Shown here: piece by piece, positions 60,326 to 64,000 of the stretch
Layout: each line of letters starts with the position of its first letter
Numbering within the stretch: the stretch's first letter is position 1
DNA from: Roseomonas populi
Lineage (GTDB): Bacteria; Pseudomonadota; Alphaproteobacteria; Acetobacterales; Acetobacteraceae
NCBI RefSeq assembly: GCF_024594815.1
Contig: NZ_JANJOU010000003.1
Span: forward strand, 369,385-433,384
Direction: 5' to 3'
DNA: 64,000 nucleotides
Translations under genes and position numbers: made by a program
Notes under the pieces: generated by a model
What the model saw: only the letters and a program-made list of their open reading frames with translations
What the model was told of the DNA's origin: nothing
Database searches by the model: none

Positions 60326-61431
60326 CACCAGCGCTCCGGAAGGTCGAGCAGTTCGCGCCGCATAGCCCATTCCGCTGTGGCGGTGCCGGCGATGGCGCGC
60401 TCCGGGGCGGTGGGGTGCGCCGGGTAGGTGGCGCGCGGCCCGTACTCGCGCTCGTAGCGCTCGGACGGCCAAGCGATGATGCCGTCGCGGTAGAGGGGAT
60501 TGCGCCGCAGCGCCGCACCCTCGGGCGGCAGGGCCAGGGCGCCGCTGATCGGGCGCGCGGGCACGGCACCCGGCCCGGCGACCACCGAGAAGGCCTCCGC
60601 ACCCGTCAGCGCACCGGGCGGGGCGGCGCGCGGCGCGCGGCGCTCCACGGCGGCGCGCGTCAGCTCCGCATCGTCGTAAACCGTGCCGTCAGGGAAAAGG
60701 GCGGCGATCTCCTCCGCCGTCACCGACGCGCCGGCGGAGAGATTCGGCCATTCGCGGTTGTGGACGTGGCCGATGGCCAGCCACCCCTCCCCAGCTAGCC
60801 GCCGCAGCCGGTCGAGGATCGGGCCCTTCGGCTCCAGGAAGTAGAAGGCGTCGTGGCAGGCCACGAGGTCGAAGCGGCGATCCTCGGCCAGCGGCCAGGG
60901 TGTCACGGAAGCGTCCAGGCAGATCAGCTCCGCCTCCGGCGCCACCCAGTGGCGCGCCACCCAGAGCTTGGCGAAGACCACGTCCGCCCCCGCCGCCGCC
61001 ACGCCGCGCTGGGACAGGGCGCGCAGGTACTGCCCGATGCCGCAGGCCAGTTCGAAGGCCGTGCGCGGGGCGGTCCAGTGCGCCTCCATCAGCGCGAGGC
61101 CCGCCAGAAAGGTCGGGTCGCTCCAGCGATGCGCGAAGTAGTCGCCCACCGGGCCCCAGGCGAGATGCGCCATCGCCTCGCGCAGCGTCAGCCGCGTCCG
61201 GTCCCGCAGCAGGGCGCGCAGGGATGCCTCGTCGGCCGTCGGCCCGCGCCACCAGTCGTCCTGGTCGGCCAGCAGCAGCACCAGCGCACCGTCGCGATCC
61301 CCCGCGTCCAGCCGCGCCAGCGCCTCGCCGGCCAGCTCGGGGCGGGAGGCGCGGGCGAAGGCAATGCCGTCGATCACGGGCCAGCGCCGGCCGGCCGCGT
61401 CGCGCAGAGAATGGGCCGTGTCCGGCGTCAC
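60325..61431 (-). CDS. SAM-dependent methyltransferase
   Basis: 368 residues. Class I Rossmann: motif I in TAFELACGIGQYLRALSQRG, acidic post-I residue, FDLVACHDAFYFLEPKGPIL as motif IV region, LRRLAGEGWLAIGHVHN. A helical N-terminal region (about 1-110) and an extended C-terminal region are unusual for a minimal methyltransferase. The substrate is unknown. It overlaps the HD gene by four bases. Confidence 0.82.
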   Translation of the reverse strand: MTPDTAHSLRDAAGRRWPVIDGIAFARASRPELAGEALARLDAGDRDGALVLLLADQDDWWRGPTADEASLRALLRDRTRLTLREAMAHLAWGPVGDYFAHRWSDPTFLAGLALMEAHWTAPRTAFELACGIGQYLRALSQRGVAAAGADVVFAKLWVARHWVAPEAELICLDASVTPWPLAEDRRFDLVACHDAFYFLEPKGPILDRLRRLAGEGWLAIGHVHNREWPNLSAGASVTAEEIAALFPDGTVYDDAELTRAAVERRAPRAAPPGALTGAEAFSVVAGPGAVPARPISGALALPPEGAALRRNPLYRDGIIAWPSERYEREYGPRATYPAHPTAPERAIAGTATAEWAMRRELLDLPERW

Positions 61432-62342
61432 GCGAGAAGCCCCACCCCGGCCAGCAGCCTGTCCTGGAAGCCCCGCACGGGCCCGGCATGGACCAGCTCC
61501 ATGTCGTGCAGCACGTAGTGCATCGTCGCCTTGCCCGCGCGCAGGTGCTGCTCGATCTGCAGCACGCGGTCCAGCGTGTCGGCGGCGTGGAAGGCGCGGC
61601 CCTCCGGCGTCTCCGCGTCGGGCAGGATGGCGCGGGCCTCGCGCACGCGATCGGCCAGGGCGGAAGGCAGTTCCGCCAGCGCGATCTCCGTCGCGCGCAC
61701 GAAGGCGGGCTCCAGGTGCTCGCCCAGCAGTACCTCGCCCGCGAAGCCGGAATCCGGGATCAGCGCGTTGTGCAGGTGGTGCGCGAGGGAGGCGAGGAAC
61801 ACCGCATCCGCCCGCGCGCCGTAGAAGGGCGAGAGGATCACGCCGTACACGGCCGTGACAAGGCAGTGCTCCGCGTGGTTCTCCGGCGGCTCCAGCAGAA
61901 GGCGCGGCTTGCCCGGGCAGGTCACGCCTGCGCGGGGCTGGCGGGCCAGCTTCGCGACGAAGGGCGGCGCCGTGCCGGGCGCCAGCACCGGCGCGCCGCG
62001 CAGCCCCTCCAGCGCCGCCGGCGGCAGTTCCTCCGCGGCCTCGTCCACCGCGCGGTCGATGATGGCCTGCGCCTCGTCGCCCTCCACGCCGATCGCGGAG
62101 AGGATGCCCCGGTCGATATCGCCCAGCCGCGTGGCCGCGAGGGCGGCGGCGGTGGTGGCGCGCATCACCGCCCCGACATCCTGCCCCGCCATCAGCGCGC
62201 CCCAGGCGGCGGCGAAGAGGCGCTCGGCGATCGAGCCCTCCTGCGCGGCGGAACGGATGCGCTTCAGTTCGCCGAGTTCACGGAACGGCCCGAGGACCCG
62301 CGCCGGCGGCGCATCCGCCGCCGGCGCGATCCCGTCATTCAC
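61428..62342 (-). CDS. HD-domain-like protein
   Basis: 304 residues. The helical core PPENHAEHCLVTAVYGVILS, FLASLAHHLHNALIPDSGF, and TLDRVLQIEQHL has the layout of YfbR-type HD phosphohydrolases. The HD doublet position reads HHLHN, so the metal site may be altered. Second gene of the operon; four-base overlap with both neighbours. A phosphatase or lyase on a pathway intermediate is conceivable. Confidence 0.72.
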   Translation of the reverse strand: MNDGIAPAADAPPARVLGPFRELGELKRIRSAAQEGSIAERLFAAAWGALMAGQDVGAVMRATTAAALAATRLGDIDRGILSAIGVEGDEAQAIIDRAVDEAAEELPPAALEGLRGAPVLAPGTAPPFVAKLARQPRAGVTCPGKPRLLLEPPENHAEHCLVTAVYGVILSPFYGARADAVFLASLAHHLHNALIPDSGFAGEVLLGEHLEPAFVRATEIALAELPSALADRVREARAILPDAETPEGRAFHAADTLDRVLQIEQHLRAGKATMHYVLHDMELVHAGPVRGFQDRLLAGVGLLA

Positions 62343-63544
62343 TGGTTGAAGCCCTGCGGCGCCCCCAGCCAGTCCATCAGCATCGTCTCCTGGGCGTGGA
62401 AGGCGTGCTCCGGCGCGTGGCCGTTCGCCACCATAGGCGCCTTGAAGAAGATCGAGAGCTGCTCCTGCACACCGCCATCGCCGCGCTGATGCGCAAGGTC
62501 CAGCACGCGCGCGATCTCCAGCGCGAGCGGCGCCGCGAGCACGCTATCCTTGCAGAGGAAGTTCACCTTGATCTGCATCTTGTGGCCGAGAAAGCCGGAG
62601 ACGTCGATGTTGTCCCAGGCCTCCTTGTCGTCGCCGCGCGGCCGGTAGTAGCGGATGTCCACCACATGATCCTCCACGTGGTAGCCGAGGATGCTGTCCA
62701 GCACGTTCCCCTTGGTGTCCAGCTTCGACGCCAGGCTGCCCGGGTCGCGCAGCGCCTCGCCGTCGCGGTTGCCCAGGATGTTCGTGCTGAACCAGCCATC
62801 CACGTGCAGCGCGCGCGACTTCAGCGCGGGCGCCAGTACGGTCTTCATCATGGTCTGGCCGGTCTTGCCGTCCTTGCCCGCGATGGGGACGTTGCGCTGC
62901 TTGGCGAACTGCTTCAGCGCCGGCGCGTCGGCGGCGAGGGAAGGCGTGAAGTTTCCGTACGGCACGCCACTCTCGATGGCGGCATAGGCGTAGAGCATCG
63001 CCGGGCCGATCGAGGGATCGTTCTGGTCCAGCGCGCGCTCGAAGGCGTCCAGCGAGTGCAGCGCCTCGTCATCGCCCGGCGTGCGCTCGGTGGAGGCGAG
63101 GTTGATCATCACGATCCCGTCCGCCTCGCTCTTCTCGCGGAAGCGGCGGAGGTCGTCGGAGATCGCCTTGATCGCGGCGCGGTGGCCGGCCGCCTCGTGC
63201 TTGTTCGCACCGTCAACGCCGCGGCAGAAGGCACCGCTGCCCACTGCGGGCCATGGCCGGATGGCCGAGAGCGCCTCGCCCGTCTCGGCGATCTGCGCCT
63301 CGCTGAGCACGCGGTGGTGGCCAGCGGCGGCGGCGAGGTCGGAGCCGTCGAGATCCCAGCCACCGAAAGTCATGTCGCGGTAATCGACAAGACCGGGAAC
63401 AGCGACATCCGCCAGGGGCAGCCCGTCCAGCCGGTTCGCGCCGCGCCGGATCACTTCGATCCCCGCAACCGCCGTCGTGGCGACCGCGCCGCCGAGTCCC
63501 ACCACTGCGACGCCCAACCTGCGCCCAGTTCCCGTCATCGACAT
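62339..63544 (-). CDS. Inositol-3-phosphate synthase
   Basis: 401 residues. LGVAVVGLGGAVATTAVAGI is the NAD-binding start of the prokaryotic myo-inositol-1-phosphate synthases; AGKDGKTGQTMMKTVLAPAL and GWFSTNILGNRDGEALRD are the catalytic core motifs, and SFLGHKMQIKVNFLCKDS-like residues follow. Converts glucose 6-phosphate to 1L-myo-inositol 1-phosphate. First gene of the long leftward operon, setting its theme. Bacterial copies often serve inositol lipids or mycothiol. Confidence 0.92.
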   Translation of the reverse strand: MSMTGTGRRLGVAVVGLGGAVATTAVAGIEVIRRGANRLDGLPLADVAVPGLVDYRDMTFGGWDLDGSDLAAAAGHHRVLSEAQIAETGEALSAIRPWPAVGSGAFCRGVDGANKHEAAGHRAAIKAISDDLRRFREKSEADGIVMINLASTERTPGDDEALHSLDAFERALDQNDPSIGPAMLYAYAAIESGVPYGNFTPSLAADAPALKQFAKQRNVPIAGKDGKTGQTMMKTVLAPALKSRALHVDGWFSTNILGNRDGEALRDPGSLASKLDTKGNVLDSILGYHVEDHVVDIRYYRPRGDDKEAWDNIDVSGFLGHKMQIKVNFLCKDSVLAAPLALEIARVLDLAHQRGDGGVQEQLSIFFKAPMVANGHAPEHAFHAQETMLMDWLGAPQGFNQ

Positions 63545-63877
63545 AAAAAGCGTCCCGTCCCGTTCCCGAAGTTAGATGGACCGGTTCCCAGACGCGCCAA
63601 TCACGAACCTGTGTGCTTTGATCACGATATCCAAACGAAGCTCTCTGGCCCGCTGCCGGGCCCGATGGATCGCGTTCTGATCTTCGGACTCCCGATCGCC
63701 AAAGGCGGGCGGCCGGGACACGCCCTTGCATCGTTCCCGAAGGGCAGGTTCAAATCCTCTGCCGCGCACGGCACCGGCGCGACGCATGAGGACGGCGAGG
63801 AAACGAATGGGATCGCAGAGCCGCCGGCAGGACCGGCCCCTTGCCGCTGTCCGACCTCCCCGCTCAAGGTTTGCCTG
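63545..63877. other. Divergent promoter region
   Basis: No gene is seen. This gap should hold the promoters for the leftward inositol operon and the rightward carboxylase gene. One small hairpin (GGCCCG/CGGGCC, 63647-63662) and a tRNA-like T-loop word near 63742 are noted, but no full tRNA fold. Confidence 0.55.
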
Positions 63878-64000
63878 ATGCCTGTTCTGCAAAGTGCGTT
63901 GGACACACGCGCGCCCGAGTTCGCGGAGAATGCGGCGCGCATGCGGGCGCTTGTGGACGATCTGCGCGCGCAGGCCGCGCGCGTGCGCGAGGGGGGCGGT
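63878..64000 (+). CDS. mccB: Methylcrotonoyl-CoA carboxylase beta subunit, partial
   Basis: The first 41 residues are present: MPVLQSALDTRAPEFAENAA, then MRALVDDLRAQAARVREGGG. This is the typical N-terminus of the carboxyltransferase (beta) subunit of MCC in leucine catabolism; propionyl/geranyl carboxylases start similarly. The gene continues beyond the window. Confidence 0.8.
   Translation, partial: MPVLQSALDTRAPEFAENAARMRALVDDLRAQAARVREGGG

Noticed and set aside
63730..63780. tRNA-like T-arm (GGTTCAAATCC)
   Set aside because: The T-stem has a mismatch and no acceptor or anticodon arm can be folded around it; probably chance.

Overview
The window looks like a chromosome segment from a high-GC alphaproteobacterium, most probably an Acetobacteraceae member close to Roseomonas. 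The evidence is the strongly GC-rich coding sequence, the alphaproteobacterial LexA box (GTTC-N7-GTTC), the housekeeping string dcd, murA, hisG-hisD, infA, maf, RNase E/G-like, yacG, and the start of a methylcrotonoyl-CoA carboxylase gene at the right edge. The taxonomic call is inferred from gene content and composition; no search was run.

Region 1 (1-14.1 kb) is the regulatory, replication and accessory half of a prophage. A leftward operon (cro-like, CII-like, VRR-NUC nuclease, replication-type protein, then the terminase small subunit on the same strand) and a rightward operon (CI-like repressor, MarR-like protein, a phage sliding clamp, a C5 DNA methyltransferase, AlpA regulator) diverge at 5.82 kb around CTGAGCA-type palindromic operators. 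Structural genes would lie left of the window. Region 2 (14.14-17.41 kb) holds tail-fibre genes on the + strand; the first lacks its beginning. No integrase is seen beside AlpA.

Region 3 (17.5-31.98 kb) is core chromosome: a Na/Pi-cotransporter-like protein, the SOS mutasome genes imuB-dnaE2 under a LexA box but without an adjacent imuA, tRNA-Thr, then dcd, murA, hisG-hisD, infA, maf, an RNase E/G-like gene, yacG and tRNA-Phe.

Region 4 (31.9-47.2 kb) is an integrated mobilizable element that starts at tRNA-Phe. It carries a large serine recombinase whose 3' end runs into the tRNA gene, a HigBA toxin-antitoxin pair, an AT-richer 1985-residue protein with a predicted N-terminal PD-(D/E)XK-type nuclease, a STAND NTPase and a long C-terminal repeat-like region (an Avs-like anti-phage candidate), and a mobilization operon (coupling protein, HUH relaxase, MobC). 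Its right end is a junction near 47203 that truncates both an element gene and the host cpaB gene, so only flp, a frameshifted cpaA and the first 190 codons of cpaB remain of a tad pilus locus.

Region 5 (48.8-63.5 kb) is leftward. After a lytic transglycosylase comes a tightly coupled 13-gene operon transcribed from 63.54 kb down to 49.6 kb: inositol-3-phosphate synthase, HD-like protein, methyltransferase, Gfo/Idh/MocA oxidoreductase, metallo-beta-lactamase-fold protein, YcaO, sugar isomerase, GT4 glycosyltransferase, PIG-L deacetylase, UDG-fold protein, galE, an OpgH-like glucosyltransferase and an MFS transporter. The inositol synthase + GT4 + PIG-L set recalls the first steps of mycothiol synthesis, which suggests a pathway to an unknown inositol glycoside. 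A divergent methylcrotonoyl-CoA carboxylase beta-subunit gene begins at the right edge.
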